Positions 47,907 through 57,205 of a DNA stretch of 64,000 nucleotides are shown here, in pieces; position 1 is the first letter of the stretch, and each line of letters begins with the position of its first letter. The stretch covers positions 372,001 through 436,000 of the forward strand of contig NZ_CP040753.1 of the NCBI RefSeq assembly GCF_006064855.1. The letters are read 5' to 3'. The translations under genes and the position numbers were made by a program. A model generated the notes under the pieces. It was not told the DNA's origin. It made no database searches and saw nothing but the letters and a program-made list of their open reading frames with translations. The stretch comes from Sulfitobacter sp. BSw21498. Lineage in GTDB: Bacteria; Pseudomonadota; Alphaproteobacteria; Rhodobacterales; Rhodobacteraceae.

Positions 47907-49067
47907 CTAGCTGGTTCGTTCCGCCATGGCTGCGGCGAAACGTTCGAATAGATAAAAACTGTCTTGCGGGCCGGGGCTGGCTTCGGGGTGGTGCTGGACG
48001 GACCAAACCGGACGCCCCTCCATCCGAATGCCGCAGTTGGATCCGTCAAACAGCGATTGATGCGTTTCTACGACACCGCTTGGCAAGCTTTGCGCATCGA
48101 CGGCGAACCCGTGGTTCATCGAGGTAATTTCGACTTTCCCCGTATCGATATCTTTGACGGGGTGGTTCGCACCGTGGTGGCCGTGGCTCATCTTGACCGT
48201 CTGACCGCCCAACGCGAGCGCTAGCATCTGGTGACCAAGGCAGATGCCGAAAACCGGAAGCTCCGTTTTTTCAAGAACTTCCTTGATCATCGGCACGGCA
48301 TAAACACCGGTTGCAGCGGGGTCGCCAGGTCCGTTCGACAGGAAAACGCCATCGGGATTATGAGCCATTACATCTTCATATGTTGCAGATGCGGGTAGGA
48401 CCGTGACATCGCAGCCAACCGAGGCGAGGCAGCGCAGGATGTTGCGTTTGGCACCATAGTCGATCGCGACAACTTTGTGTGGCGCATTCTCCTGCTCGGT
48501 ATAGCCCTCTGGCCAGGCCCAACGCATTTCATTCCAGCGGTAAGATTGCTTACAGCTGACGTCTTTTGCCAGATCCATACCCTCTAGACCGGCGAACGCG
48601 CGGGCGGCGGCGACCAGAGCTTCGACATCAAAAATGCCGTCCGGGTTGTGTGCCAGTGCCGCATGGGGCGCGCCTTGCTGACGGATTGCCCGGGTCAGGC
48701 GACGTGTATCAATGCCACCGATGGCGATACGCCCGCGGGACGCCAACCAATCGGACAGCGGCTGCACGGAGCGCCAGCTGCTTGGGTCCGTAGGCATCCA
48801 CTTTACGACCATACCCGCCGCTACCGGATCGCCGGTTTCGTCGTCTTCGGGGGTGGTGCCGGTGTTGCCGATGTGAGGGAAGGTGAACGTCACGATTTGC
48901 CCCGCATAAGACGGATCGGTCATGATTTCCTGATAGCCGGTCATTGCTGTATTAAAGCAAAGCTCGGCCACGGTTTCGCCCGTTGCGCCAAAGCCCATGC
49001 CGTAGAAAAGCGATCCGTCCGCTAGCGCCAAGCAGGCAGTCGGACGAGGTGATGTGGTCGCGGTCAT
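47907..49067 (-). CDS. carA: Carbamoyl-phosphate synthase small subunit
   Basis: A 386-residue glutaminase subunit. N-terminal CLALADGSLFYGMGFGATGETVAELCFNTAMTGYQEIMTDPSYAGQIVTFTFPHIGNTG and the class I amidotransferase triad, Cys in FGICLGHQMLALALGG (about residue 262), His and Glu in SVQHHPEASPGPQDSFYLF. SNGPGDP is intact. ATG 49067 is preceded by GGAGGCCCCCCAC on the minus strand; longer frame to 49139 lacks a start signal. carB is not in the window. Divergent from yqeY. Confidence 0.96.
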   Translation of the reverse strand: MTATTSPRPTACLALADGSLFYGMGFGATGETVAELCFNTAMTGYQEIMTDPSYAGQIVTFTFPHIGNTGTTPEDDETGDPVAAGMVVKWMPTDPSSWRSVQPLSDWLASRGRIAIGGIDTRRLTRAIRQQGAPHAALAHNPDGIFDVEALVAAARAFAGLEGMDLAKDVSCKQSYRWNEMRWAWPEGYTEQENAPHKVVAIDYGAKRNILRCLASVGCDVTVLPASATYEDVMAHNPDGVFLSNGPGDPAATGVYAVPMIKEVLEKTELPVFGICLGHQMLALALGGQTVKMSHGHHGANHPVKDIDTGKVEITSMNHGFAVDAQSLPSGVVETHQSLFDGSNCGIRMEGRPVWSVQHHPEASPGPQDSFYLFERFAAAMAERTS

Positions 49068-49266
49068 GTGGGGGGCCTCCAGCGGCAGGTATATGGAGTT
49101 AAACGGTGGCAACCTAAGGCGGCGTGCTGCCGGGGTCAATAGGGTGTCTAAAATGAAATATACATATTTAACAATGGCTTAGCAGGCCTGCGTGGCATTG
49201 CCTGCGCGGCGCAATATGTCTATGTTGCACGGCTTAATTCCCCTTAGGGTCAAAAGGACGATGGTA

Positions 49267-49725
49267 ATGGTACTGCGGACTCGCATTTCGGAAGCACTGA
49301 AACAGGCAATGAAGGACAAGGCGGCCAAGCGCCTTTCGACCTTGCGGCTGATCAACGCGGCGATCAAGGACAAAGACATCGCGGCGCGCGCTGATGAAGG
49401 CGATGCCGGTGTTGGCGATGCAGAAGTGCTCGCGATTTTAGGCAAAATGGCGAAACAACGTATGGAATCGGTACGCGCCTATGAAGAAGGTGGCCGGCTT
49501 GACCTAGCCGACCGTGAGCGTGAAGAGATCGGCGTAATCGAAGAGTTCTTGCCGCGCCAACTGACCGAAGAAGAAAGCACCAAAGCGGTGGATGACGCGA
49601 TCGCCGAAGTGGGCGCGACCTCGATCCGTGACATGGGCAAGGTGATCGGCTTGCTCAAGGCTAAGTACACGGGACAAATGGATTTTGGCGCGGTTGGGCC
49701 CAAGGTTAAAGAGCGTCTGAGCTAA
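49267..49725 (+). CDS. yqeY: YqeY/GatB-tail domain protein
   Basis: A 152-residue helical protein: LRTRISEALKQAMKDKAAKRLSTLRLINAAIKDKDIAAR then VLAILGKMAKQRMESVRAYEEGGRLDLADREREEIGVIEEFLPRQLTEEE, which defines the YqeY family related to the tRNA-binding tail of GatB. The role is not settled in bacteria. ATG 49267 gives the usual MxLRxRIS start after AAGGAC; ATG 49261 would add two residues. It is convergent with DUF2244. Confidence 0.9.
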   Translation: MVLRTRISEALKQAMKDKAAKRLSTLRLINAAIKDKDIAARADEGDAGVGDAEVLAILGKMAKQRMESVRAYEEGGRLDLADREREEIGVIEEFLPRQLTEEESTKAVDDAIAEVGATSIRDMGKVIGLLKAKYTGQMDFGAVGPKVKERLS

Positions 49726-49728
49726 CGC

Positions 49729-50211
49729 TCAACGGAGCAATGAACGGTTCAGCTCATCGTAAAGGGTGATCCGTTCTTCCTCGCTCAGGAATGCGCCTAT
49801 TTCGACCTCGCGTCCCATACCGCGCAGGGTCACATAATGGGGTACGGGGCCGTCTTTTTCATATTTAGTGACGACGGCCCAATGGCGATTGCATTGCCAC
49901 TCCTTGACGTCGCCTCCGGCTGTGCGGTGCAATAAATGGGCGGTGTGGTGGTCGAGTGTAAACACTTCTTCAATCTCTCTGGCCTTATGGTTGCGCTGAA
50001 GCGCCCAGTAAATGCCTGCTACGGCGGCAAGAATGAAAGGAAGCAATCCCCATAGCAACACGGTCCCCAAGAGGGACAGTACAGGGATCAGAATCAGGAT
50101 AAAGGTTGTCAGGATAAAACTGGCAAAGCCCTTAGCCGACAGGGATTGATGCGGCCGCAGGGTTAGGATCTGCGTTGGGGGGGTAGAGTGCGTTGTCCAT
50201 TCATAGGGCAT
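49729..50211 (-). CDS. DUF2244 family membrane protein
   Basis: A 160-residue protein (from ATG 50211; a second ATG at 50223 adds four residues). Two hydrophobic helices (about 33-72: ILTTFILILIPVLSLLGTVLLWGLLPFILAAVAGIYWAL), followed by a soluble part with REIEEVFTLDHH and NRHWAVVTKYEKDGPVPHYVTLRGMGREVEIGAFLSEEER. These match DUF2244, common next to cytochrome oxidase assembly genes in alphaproteobacteria, though none is here. Function unknown. It is convergent with yqeY, three bases apart. Confidence 0.85.
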   Translation of the reverse strand: MPYEWTTHSTPPTQILTLRPHQSLSAKGFASFILTTFILILIPVLSLLGTVLLWGLLPFILAAVAGIYWALQRNHKAREIEEVFTLDHHTAHLLHRTAGGDVKEWQCNRHWAVVTKYEKDGPVPHYVTLRGMGREVEIGAFLSEEERITLYDELNRSLLR

Positions 50212-50299
50212 TGGGACGTCCATCCGCAGCGCTGGCTTCGAATATAGGGGGGATCAGGGCCAAGCGACACGGCATAGACACGCTTGGCCCCTTAATCGG

Positions 50300-53200
50300 T
50301 TACTCTAGTTCGATCAGCAGATCCTTGGCGTCGATCTGGCCACCTGGGGTGACATGCACCGCCTTGACCACTGCATCACGGTCCGCATGAATTCCGGTTT
50401 CCATCTTCATGGCTTCGATGGTGAGCAGCAGGTCGCCTGATTTGACCTTTTGCCCCACAGTCGCCCCGACAGAGGCCACAACCCCCGGCATCGGTGCGCC
50501 GATGTGATTGACGTTGCCGATCTCGGCCTTCGGACGCTGCGCGGTCGTTGCTTTGACCAGGCGGTTGGGCACACGCACCACGCGCGGCTGACCGTTCAGC
50601 TCGAAAAAGACTTTGACGTCGCCGTCTTCGTTGGTCTCGCTCAGCGCTTGCAGGCGGATCTCGAGTGTCTTGCCCGGGTCGATCTCTGCGGTGATTTCTT
50701 CGCCGGGCTCCATCCCGTAGAAAAAAGTGCGCGTCGGGAGAACACGGACGGGACCGTAGGTGCGGTGCCGGCCCATGTAGTCCAAAAAGACCTTGGGATA
50801 CATCAAATAGCCTGACAGATCGTCGTCTTCGACCTGAGCCCCTTCTAGCAAGTCGCGCAGCTCATTGCGGGTTGCCTCTAGGTCGGTGGGGGGCAGATGG
50901 GCACCGGGACGTGCTGTATTAGGTTTTTCGCCCTTTAGAATCTTGTCGACAATCGAGGCAGGGAACCCGCCGGGGGGTTGGCCCAAATTGCCGCGCATCA
51001 TATCGATCACACTGTCTGGAAAGGACATTTCCGCTTTGGGGTCTTCGACCTGCGTGCGGGTTAACCCTTGGGATACCATCATTAACGCCATATCGCCCAC
51101 AACTTTGGAAGACGGGGTGACTTTGACGATGTCGCCAAACATCTGGTTCACTTCGGCATAGGTTTTGGCAACCTCGGGCCACCTGTCGTCCAGCCCCATT
51201 GACGCGGCTTGCGCCTTGAGGTTGGTGAACTGACCACCGGGCATCTCGTGCAAATATACCTCGGAGGAGGGGGCCTGCATGCCTGTCTCAAAGGCTGCAT
51301 ATTCCTTGCGTACCTCTTCCCAATAGTTCGAGATTTCGCGCACCGCGTCCATCGACAAACCTGTGTCGCGATCCGTGTGTTTCAGCGCCTCTACAACAGA
51401 CCCGAGCGTCGCCTGAGAGGTGTTCCCCGATAGCGCGTCCATCGCGCAATCCACTGCGTCGACACCCGCTTCTGACGCCGCCATGATGGTCGCGATGGCT
51501 GCGCCTGCGGTGTCATGGGTGTGGAAGTGTATCGGCAGTCCGACCTCGGATTTCAGCGCTTTAATTAACGCTCTGGCGGCATTTGGTTTAAGCACACCGG
51601 CCATGTCTTTCAGGCCCAAAACATGTGCGCCGGCCGCTTTCAGCTCTTTGCCCATGGCGACATAGTATTTTAGGTCGTATTTGGCGCGGTCCGGGTCAAA
51701 AATATCACCGGTATAGCAAACGGTACCTTCACAAATTTTGTCATTCTCTATCACCGCGTCCATCGCGACGCGCATGTTCTCAACCCAGTTCAGGCTATCG
51801 AAAACGCGAAATACATCTACGCCTTCGGTCGCGGCAACGCGGACAAATTCCTGTACCACATTGTCGGGGTAGTTGGTGTAACCAACGCCATTCGATCCCC
51901 GCAGCAGCATCTGGGTCATCACGTTGGGCAAGGCCGCGCGCAGGTCGCGCAGGCGTTGCCACGGACATTCCTGCAAGAACCGGTAGGACACGTCGAACGT
52001 GGCACCACCCCAACATTCCATAGAGAAAAGTCGTGGAAGATTAGCAGCATAGGCCGGGGCAACCTTGATCATATCATGGCTGCGCATCCGCGTGGCAAGC
52101 AAGGACTGGTGGCCGTCGCGCATGGTGGTATCGGTGATCAGCAGCTGCCGCTGTTGTCCCATCCAGTCGGCGACAGCCTGTGGGCCCTTCTGCTCGAGCA
52201 AGTTACGTGTGCCCATCATGGGTTCGGCGCGGGCAGCAGGGGGTTGTGGCGCGCGCACGGCTGCAGCGGGGCGCTCGAACCCTTTTGTTTCAGGGTGCCC
52301 GTTCACCGTGATGTCGGCGATATAAGTCAACACTTTCGTCGCCCGGTCGCGTCTCTTTTCAAACGTGAACAGCTCGGGCGTCTGGTCAATAAATTTGGTG
52401 TGGTAGCTGTTATTGAGGAAAGTCGGGTGTTTCAGCAGGTTTTCGACAAATGCAATATTCGTGGAAACGCCCCTAATGCGGAATTCGCGTAGGGCGCGGT
52501 CCATGCGGGCGATCGCCTGCTCTGGCGTTTGCGCTTTGGCGGTGACTTTGACCAACAGGCTATCGTAATACCGCGTGATAACGCCGCCGGAATAGGCAGT
52601 GCCGCCATCAAGGCGGATGCCCATACCTGTCGCCTCGCGAAAGGCGGTGATGCGACCGTAATCAGGGATGAAATTATTTTGCGGGTCTTCGGTGGTGATC
52701 CGTGTCTGTAGGGCATGGCCGTTCAGCTGGACATCAGCCTGTGTCGCCTTGCCTGTCGCCTCGGCGATGGTCTTGCCCTCAGCGATCAGGATCTGGGCTT
52801 GTACGATGTCGATGCCGGTGACTTCCTCGGTCACGGTGTGTTCAACCTGAACCCTTGGATTTACTTCGATAAAATAGAACTTACCGTCGTCCATATCCAT
52901 GAGGAATTCGACGGTACCAGCACATTCATAGTTCACATGAGCGCAGATTTTTCGGCCCAATTCGCAAATCTCGGCGCGCTGTTCTTCGGTGAGGTAGGGG
53001 GCGGGTGCGCGTTCTACAACCTTTTGGTTGCGGCGCTGAACCGAACAATCCCGTTCAAATAGATGGTAGATTTCGCCGTGGCTGTCGCCGAGAATCTGCA
53101 CTTCGACATGGCGCGCCTTGAGGATCATCTTTTCCAGATATCCTTCGCCGTTTCCAAAGGCAGCTTCGGCCTCGCGCCGCCCTTCTAAAACTTTTTCTTT

Positions 53201-53740
53201 AAGCTCGTCTTCGTTGTCGATGGGACGCATCCCGCGTCCACCACCCCCCCAAGATGCCTTGAGCATAAGCGGATAGCCAACTTCTGCAGCCTGTTTCCGC
53301 ACGAGCTCCATGTCGTCGCCCAATACATCCGTCGCAGGCACGACCGGTACACCGGCTTCCATCGCGACACGGCGCGCGCTGGCCTTGTCACCCAAAGCGC
53401 GCATCGTTTCAGCCCGAGGGCCGATGAAGGTAATGCCATTTTGCGCGCAAGCATCTACAAAATCGGGATTTTCCGACAAGAGGCCATAACCGGGATGGAT
53501 CGCATCCGCCCCAGAGGCTTTTGCGACACGAATAATTTCATCAATGCTAAGATAAGCGGCAACGGGCCCTAATCCGGCTCCGATTCGGTAGGCTTCGTCC
53601 GCTTTAAATCGGTGCAGCCCCAGCTTATCTTCTTCGGCGAACACGGCGACCGTCTTTTTTCCCATCTCGTTGGCCGCACGCATAATTCGAATGGCGATTT
53701 CGCCGCGGTTCGCGATTAGAATTTTCTTAAAGTCGGTCAT
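50300..53740 (-). CDS. pyc: Pyruvate carboxylase
   Basis: A 1146-residue biotin enzyme forming oxaloacetate from pyruvate and bicarbonate. Biotin carboxylase domain at the N-terminus (KKILIANRGEIAIRIMRAANEMGKKTVAVFAEED, GWGGGGRGMR-type loop as SWGGGGRGMRP, FIEVNPRVQVEHTVTEEVTGID), carboxyltransferase barrel in the middle (TDTTMRDGHQSLLATRMRSHDM, ECWGGATFDVSYRFL, HTHDTAGAAIATIMAA), tetramerisation region and C-terminal biotinyl domain with EAMKMETG. ATG 53740 is preceded by GAAGGCCTATAT, and the 25-residue upstream extension is rejected. Single-chain form is full length. It is divergent from uvrD. Confidence 0.97.
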   Translation of the reverse strand: MTDFKKILIANRGEIAIRIMRAANEMGKKTVAVFAEEDKLGLHRFKADEAYRIGAGLGPVAAYLSIDEIIRVAKASGADAIHPGYGLLSENPDFVDACAQNGITFIGPRAETMRALGDKASARRVAMEAGVPVVPATDVLGDDMELVRKQAAEVGYPLMLKASWGGGGRGMRPIDNEDELKEKVLEGRREAEAAFGNGEGYLEKMILKARHVEVQILGDSHGEIYHLFERDCSVQRRNQKVVERAPAPYLTEEQRAEICELGRKICAHVNYECAGTVEFLMDMDDGKFYFIEVNPRVQVEHTVTEEVTGIDIVQAQILIAEGKTIAEATGKATQADVQLNGHALQTRITTEDPQNNFIPDYGRITAFREATGMGIRLDGGTAYSGGVITRYYDSLLVKVTAKAQTPEQAIARMDRALREFRIRGVSTNIAFVENLLKHPTFLNNSYHTKFIDQTPELFTFEKRRDRATKVLTYIADITVNGHPETKGFERPAAAVRAPQPPAARAEPMMGTRNLLEQKGPQAVADWMGQQRQLLITDTTMRDGHQSLLATRMRSHDMIKVAPAYAANLPRLFSMECWGGATFDVSYRFLQECPWQRLRDLRAALPNVMTQMLLRGSNGVGYTNYPDNVVQEFVRVAATEGVDVFRVFDSLNWVENMRVAMDAVIENDKICEGTVCYTGDIFDPDRAKYDLKYYVAMGKELKAAGAHVLGLKDMAGVLKPNAARALIKALKSEVGLPIHFHTHDTAGAAIATIMAASEAGVDAVDCAMDALSGNTSQATLGSVVEALKHTDRDTGLSMDAVREISNYWEEVRKEYAAFETGMQAPSSEVYLHEMPGGQFTNLKAQAASMGLDDRWPEVAKTYAEVNQMFGDIVKVTPSSKVVGDMALMMVSQGLTRTQVEDPKAEMSFPDSVIDMMRGNLGQPPGGFPASIVDKILKGEKPNTARPGAHLPPTDLEATRNELRDLLEGAQVEDDDLSGYLMYPKVFLDYMGRHRTYGPVRVLPTRTFFYGMEPGEEITAEIDPGKTLEIRLQALSETNEDGDVKVFFELNGQPRVVRVPNRLVKATTAQRPKAEIGNVNHIGAPMPGVVASVGATVGQKVKSGDLLLTIEAMKMETGIHADRDAVVKAVHVTPGGQIDAKDLLIELE

Positions 53741-54072
53741 ATATAGGCCTTCCTGCTGGCAAGAAATCTTCGTTTTCAAGCATGTAGCGTGATCTGTAAC
53801 GCTGCGCTGCGGCATTGTTGCGTCTGAATGACGTTACGTGCAAGCAGAAGTTTTTTTTGAATTGCTTAGATTTTTTACCCTTTGGAAAGATGTTGGCTGG
53901 TACGAAGGGGGAGGTCCAAAAGCGGCAGCCGATAGAAGGAGGAGCGGACAGCTAAGATACAAATCACATCTTCGCCCTAGAACGCATTCAGCGAAGAAAT
54001 TGTTAGAATTGCACCAAGAACATTTTGCGAACGCGTCTTTTATTTGGTGCTTTTGCACGATAGATTGGTGGC
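53741..54072. other. Divergent intergenic region between pyc and uvrD
   Basis: About 330 bp with no convincing coding sequence. It holds both promoters, a T8 tract at 53851-53858 and a degenerate copy of the dispersed 21-bp motif at 53868-53888 on the plus strand. A purine-rich GAAGGAGGAGCGG at 53935-53947 is not followed by a gene. Confidence 0.6.
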
Positions 54073-56493
54073 ATGAATGATTTCGACGAAATGGCCGCCT
54101 TCGAAGGCGCTTCCTTATCATCGCGCGCTATGGCTGCGCGTCCGCAACCCTATCTAGACGGGTTAAACCCTGCGCAGCGCGCCGCGGTAGAACAGATGGA
54201 CGGCCCCGTCTTGATGCTGGCCGGTGCGGGGACGGGCAAGACCAAGGCGTTAACCGCGCGGATCGTGCATCTGATGAATACCGGACGCGCCCGGCCGAAT
54301 GAAATTCTTGCCGTGACCTTTACCAACAAGGCCGCGCGAGAGATGAAAAACCGCGTCGGACATATGCTGGGGCAAAGTATCGAAGGGATGCTTTGGCTCG
54401 GCACTTTTCACGCGATCTGCGTTAAGCTGTTGCGTCGTCATGCTGAATTGGTGGGGCTTAAATCGAACTTTACCATTCTGGATACGGACGACCAGCTGCG
54501 CCTGCTCAAGCAGTTGATTAAAGTGGAAGGCGTTGATGACAAGCGTTGGCCCGCGCGGCTACTTGCGGGGGTGATTGATGGTTGGAAAAACCGTGCGCTG
54601 ACACCTGACAAGATTCCTGCGGCCGATGCTGGGGCTTACAACCACCGCGGGGCAGAGCTTTATGCGCAGTATCAGGCGCGGCTGAAGGACCTGAACGCCT
54701 GTGATTTTGGTGACTTGCTATTGCATATGGTCACCATCTTTCAACAGCACGAAGATGTGTTGGGGCAATACCAGCGCTGGTTCAAATTTATCTTGGTGGA
54801 CGAGTATCAGGATACCAACGTCGCCCAGTATATGTGGCTTCGCCTGCTTGCATCCGGCCACAAGAATATTTGCTGCGTCGGGGATGACGACCAGTCGATC
54901 TATGGGTGGCGTGGTGCCGAAGTGGGTAACATTCTACGGTTCGAAAAGGATTTTCCCGGGGCGCATGTCGTCCGGCTTGAGCAGAATTATCGTTCAACCC
55001 CGCATATTCTAGCCGCAGCGTCGGGCGTGATTGCTGGAAACGAGGGGCGTTTGGGCAAGACGTTGTGGACGGAATCCCGTGAAGGGGAAAAAGTTCGTTT
55101 GATCGGGCATTGGGATGGTGAGGAAGAGGCGCGCTGGATCGGTGACGAAATCGAAGCGTTGCAGCGCGGAACCAGAGCGCTGGACCCTTATACGTTGGAT
55201 GAAATGGCAATCCTCGTGCGGGCCTCGCACCAGATGCGCGCTTTTGAAGACCGTTTTTTAACCATTGGACTGCCATACCGCGTGATTGGCGGCCCACGGT
55301 TCTATGAGCGGTTAGAGATTCGCGACGCAATGGCTTATTTCCGAGTGGTGACATCACCGGATGACGATCTCGCGTTCGAGAGAATCGTTAATACGCCGAA
55401 ACGTGGTTTGGGCGACAAGGCGCAGCAGAATATTCAGAAAACAGCGCGGGAGAATGGTGTTAACCTCGTTGAAGGGGCGCGCATTCTGTTGGCGAATGGG
55501 GGCATCGGTGGTCGCGGCGCGGCGCAGCTGCGCTTGCTTATTGATGGTATTCAAAGGTGGTCTGAACTGGCAAGGGGCCCTCGGCTGCAAGTTATGGTCG
55601 ATGATGATAGCGTGATCGACGAGGGCGCGCCGCTGTTTCACAATGAATATGGCCCGCCCGAAGTAAGCCATATCGAACTGGCACAGATCATACTGGATGA
55701 AAGCGGCTATACCGGTTTTTGGCAGAACGACAAAACGCCAGAGGCACCCGGGCGGCTTGAGAACTTGAAGGAGCTGGTTAAGGCGCTGGAGCAGTTCGAG
55801 AATCTACAGGGCTTTCTGGAACACGTCAGCCTGATCATGGACAATGAAAGTGACGATGGTGGCGCAAAGGTGTCGATCATGACGTTGCACGCGGCCAAGG
55901 GGCTGGAATTCCCGGCCGTATTTCTGCCCGGTTGGGAAGATGGGCTGTTCCCGTCGCAACGGTCTATGGATGAATCCGGCCTTAAGGGCTTGGAGGAAGA
56001 GCGCCGGCTTGCTTATGTTGGGATCACGCGGGCGGAGCAGCTGTGCACGATCTCATTTGCGGCCAATCGGCGCGTGTTCGGGCAGTGGCAAAGCGCCATG
56101 CCGTCGCGGTTTATTGATGAACTTCCCGAAGCGCACGTCGACGTGCTGACACCGCCTGGTCTGTATGGCGGCGGGTATGGTGCCGCGATGCCCAAATCGA
56201 ATCTGCACGAAAAGGCGGCCGAGGCGAATGTTTATAACTCGCCGGGGTGGCGCAGGTTGCAGACGCGCAGCCAGGGGCGCGGGACCAGTCAACCCACCGA
56301 GGCCCGCAATATGACAATCGATATGTCTGCCGTTAGCAGCTTTGCCATGGGGGAACGCGTTTTCCACCAAAAGTTCGGCTACGGTGAAGTTATTGGAATC
56401 GAAGGGGATAAGCTCGCGATCGCCTTTGACAAGGCGGGCGTCAAAAAGGTTGTTTCGCTCTACCTGAGCACATCGGACGACGTCCCGTTTTGA
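54073..56493 (+). CDS. uvrD: UvrD/PcrA-type ATP-dependent DNA helicase
   Basis: An 806-residue superfamily 1A helicase. Motifs in order: Q-motif LNPAQRAAVE (about 27), Walker A AGAGTGKTKALTARI, Ia FTNKAAREMKNRV, II ILVDEYQDTNVAQY, III CVGDDDQSIYGWRGAEVGNILRF, IV LEQNYRSTPHI, V VSIMTLHAAKGLEFPAVFLPGWEDGLFPSQR, VI EERRLAYVGITRAE. The C-terminal tail has the UvrD tudor-like end VFHQKFGYGEVIGIEGDKLAIAFDKAGVKKVV, used to bind RNA polymerase. It unwinds DNA in nucleotide excision and mismatch repair. Ends at a bidirectional terminator shared with the sRNA array. Confidence 0.95.
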   Translation: MNDFDEMAAFEGASLSSRAMAARPQPYLDGLNPAQRAAVEQMDGPVLMLAGAGTGKTKALTARIVHLMNTGRARPNEILAVTFTNKAAREMKNRVGHMLGQSIEGMLWLGTFHAICVKLLRRHAELVGLKSNFTILDTDDQLRLLKQLIKVEGVDDKRWPARLLAGVIDGWKNRALTPDKIPAADAGAYNHRGAELYAQYQARLKDLNACDFGDLLLHMVTIFQQHEDVLGQYQRWFKFILVDEYQDTNVAQYMWLRLLASGHKNICCVGDDDQSIYGWRGAEVGNILRFEKDFPGAHVVRLEQNYRSTPHILAAASGVIAGNEGRLGKTLWTESREGEKVRLIGHWDGEEEARWIGDEIEALQRGTRALDPYTLDEMAILVRASHQMRAFEDRFLTIGLPYRVIGGPRFYERLEIRDAMAYFRVVTSPDDDLAFERIVNTPKRGLGDKAQQNIQKTARENGVNLVEGARILLANGGIGGRGAAQLRLLIDGIQRWSELARGPRLQVMVDDDSVIDEGAPLFHNEYGPPEVSHIELAQIILDESGYTGFWQNDKTPEAPGRLENLKELVKALEQFENLQGFLEHVSLIMDNESDDGGAKVSIMTLHAAKGLEFPAVFLPGWEDGLFPSQRSMDESGLKGLEEERRLAYVGITRAEQLCTISFAANRRVFGQWQSAMPSRFIDELPEAHVDVLTPPGLYGGGYGAAMPKSNLHEKAAEANVYNSPGWRRLQTRSQGRGTSQPTEARNMTIDMSAVSSFAMGERVFHQKFGYGEVIGIEGDKLAIAFDKAGVKKVVSLYLSTSDDVPF

Positions 56494-56539
56494 ACGGAGC
56501 GATGTCAGCTTAACCGAATATCAAACTTTGAATGCAAGA

Positions 56540-56571
56540 ACGGCGGTGCTTTGGGAGGAAAGCACCGCCGT
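56540..56571 (-). ncRNA. CCTCC-loop sRNA hairpin 4 / bidirectional terminator
   Basis: Perfect 13-bp stem ACGGCGGTGCTTT / AAAGCACCGCCGT with minus-strand loop CCTCCC. On both strands T-rich sequence follows (CTTTATC on plus, TCTT on minus), so it can end both uvrD and the DUF1127 transcript. Confidence 0.8.
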
Positions 56572-56579
56572 CTTTATCT

Positions 56580-56620
56580 ACGTCCCCAATCCAATCGGGA
56601 GGAAAGGGGGAAGGGGACGT
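56580..56620 (-). ncRNA. CCTCC-loop sRNA hairpin 3
   Basis: ACGTCCCC/GGGGACGT stem of 8 bp enclosing, on the minus strand, CCCCCTTTCCTCCCG. It belongs to the tandem array behind the DUF1127 gene. The loop is larger and less regular than in the others. Confidence 0.7.
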
Positions 56621-56624
56621 TAGT

Positions 56625-56668
56625 GAAAGCCGCCGGTCTCAGGGAGGAGGAGGAGACCCGAAGCTTTC
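56625..56668 (-). ncRNA. CCTCC-loop sRNA hairpin 2
   Basis: Two-part stem GAAAGC/GCTTTC and GGTCTC/GAGACC. On the minus strand the apical loop reads CTCCTCCTCCCT, the anti-Shine-Dalgarno-like CCUCCUCCC motif of the 'cuckoo' RNA family. Confidence 0.82.
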
Positions 56669-56672
56669 TACA

Positions 56673-56700
56673 GGCACACAACAGGGAGGGTGCGTGTGCC
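56673..56700 (-). ncRNA. CCTCC-loop sRNA hairpin 1
   Basis: GGCACAC/GTGTGCC stem with minus-strand loop including CCCTCCC. It is the first hairpin after the DUF1127 stop codon. Confidence 0.75.
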
Positions 56701-56714
56701 CGATCCGGTATCAG

Positions 56715-56927
56715 TTAAGCAGCGTTGCGCGCTGTTTCCAGTGCGATGCCGCGAATTTGCGAGCGGCCCATGCCCAAGTCATTCAGCTCGCGGTTGGACA
56801 GAGAGCTGAGTTCGTTGAAGGTCGAGCGGTATACCCGGCGTTGCTTGCGGCGAGTCTCAAATGTGGACATCAGCGCGGCAAAACGGTCTGCCAGGGTCGG
56901 TGCGGTTGTGGTGTTCAAGTAGGCCAT
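56715..56927 (-). CDS. DUF1127-family small protein, CcaF1-like
   Basis: A 70-residue basic protein. The second half (RRKQRRVYRSTFNELSSLSNRELNDLGMGRSQIRGIALETA) is a full DUF1127 motif. The ATG at 56927 is chosen over a longer frame from 56966 because GAGGTACTCCG precedes it and the family starts MAY. It is followed on the same strand by four CCTCC-loop hairpins, as the CcaF1 (RSP_6037)-CcsR1-4 operon of Rhodobacter sphaeroides is arranged, where the protein binds RNA and the sRNAs respond to oxidative and heat stress. The function here is inferred from that arrangement. Confidence 0.87.
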   Translation of the reverse strand: MAYLNTTTAPTLADRFAALMSTFETRRKQRRVYRSTFNELSSLSNRELNDLGMGRSQIRGIALETARNAA

Positions 56928-56993
56928 CGGAGTACCTCGTCTTGTTTCGTCTGAGTTCGTTATCATTCGTCTTGTGTTGGTTATGTATGAAAA

Positions 56994-57037
56994 TGCTGCA
57001 CCTGCACAACAGCCAGATCGGCAATGCTGCTATGCAG
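56994..57037. repeat. Direct repeat R1 upstream of the DUF1127-sRNA unit
   Basis: A 44-bp element sharing TGCTGC-CCTGCACAA, an ATCG block and CAATGCTGCTATGCAG with R2 at 57262-57306. It contains the CTGC-TAT-GCAG palindrome (57027-57037) and lies 67-110 bp before the DUF1127 start. It likely contains promoter or operator elements of the unit. Confidence 0.75.
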
Positions 57038-57136
57038 AAAGTGCATAGGGGAAGGTGACGTAACGTCCTGAACGGGAACAAAAATAACCACAGCGCAAAC
57101 GCTTGGATCCGGAATTGCGATGATGTGAAAAAAAAT

Positions 57137-57172
57137 GGCGACGATACCAGGGAGGAGGAGGGTATCGCCGCC
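57137..57172 (-). ncRNA. CCTCC-loop sRNA hairpin with terminator (second unit)
   Basis: Minus strand: GGCGGCGATACC / GGTATCGTCGCC (one mismatch) around CTCCTCCTCCCT, followed by ATTTTTTTT (57128-57136). It is both a CCUCCUCCC-loop RNA and a strong intrinsic terminator closing a separate transcript upstream of the DUF1127 unit. Confidence 0.85.
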
Positions 57173-57182
57173 GAAAACAAAC

Positions 57183-57205
57183 ACATCCGGGAGGAGGATG
57201 GATGG
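57183..57205 (-). ncRNA. CCTCC-loop sRNA hairpin (second unit, first hairpin)
   Basis: Minus strand CATCC / GGATG short stem around TCCTCCC (57184-57200), 60 bp after repeat R2. It is weaker than the others but carries the same loop motif. No coding frame lies between R2 and this hairpin. Confidence 0.65.
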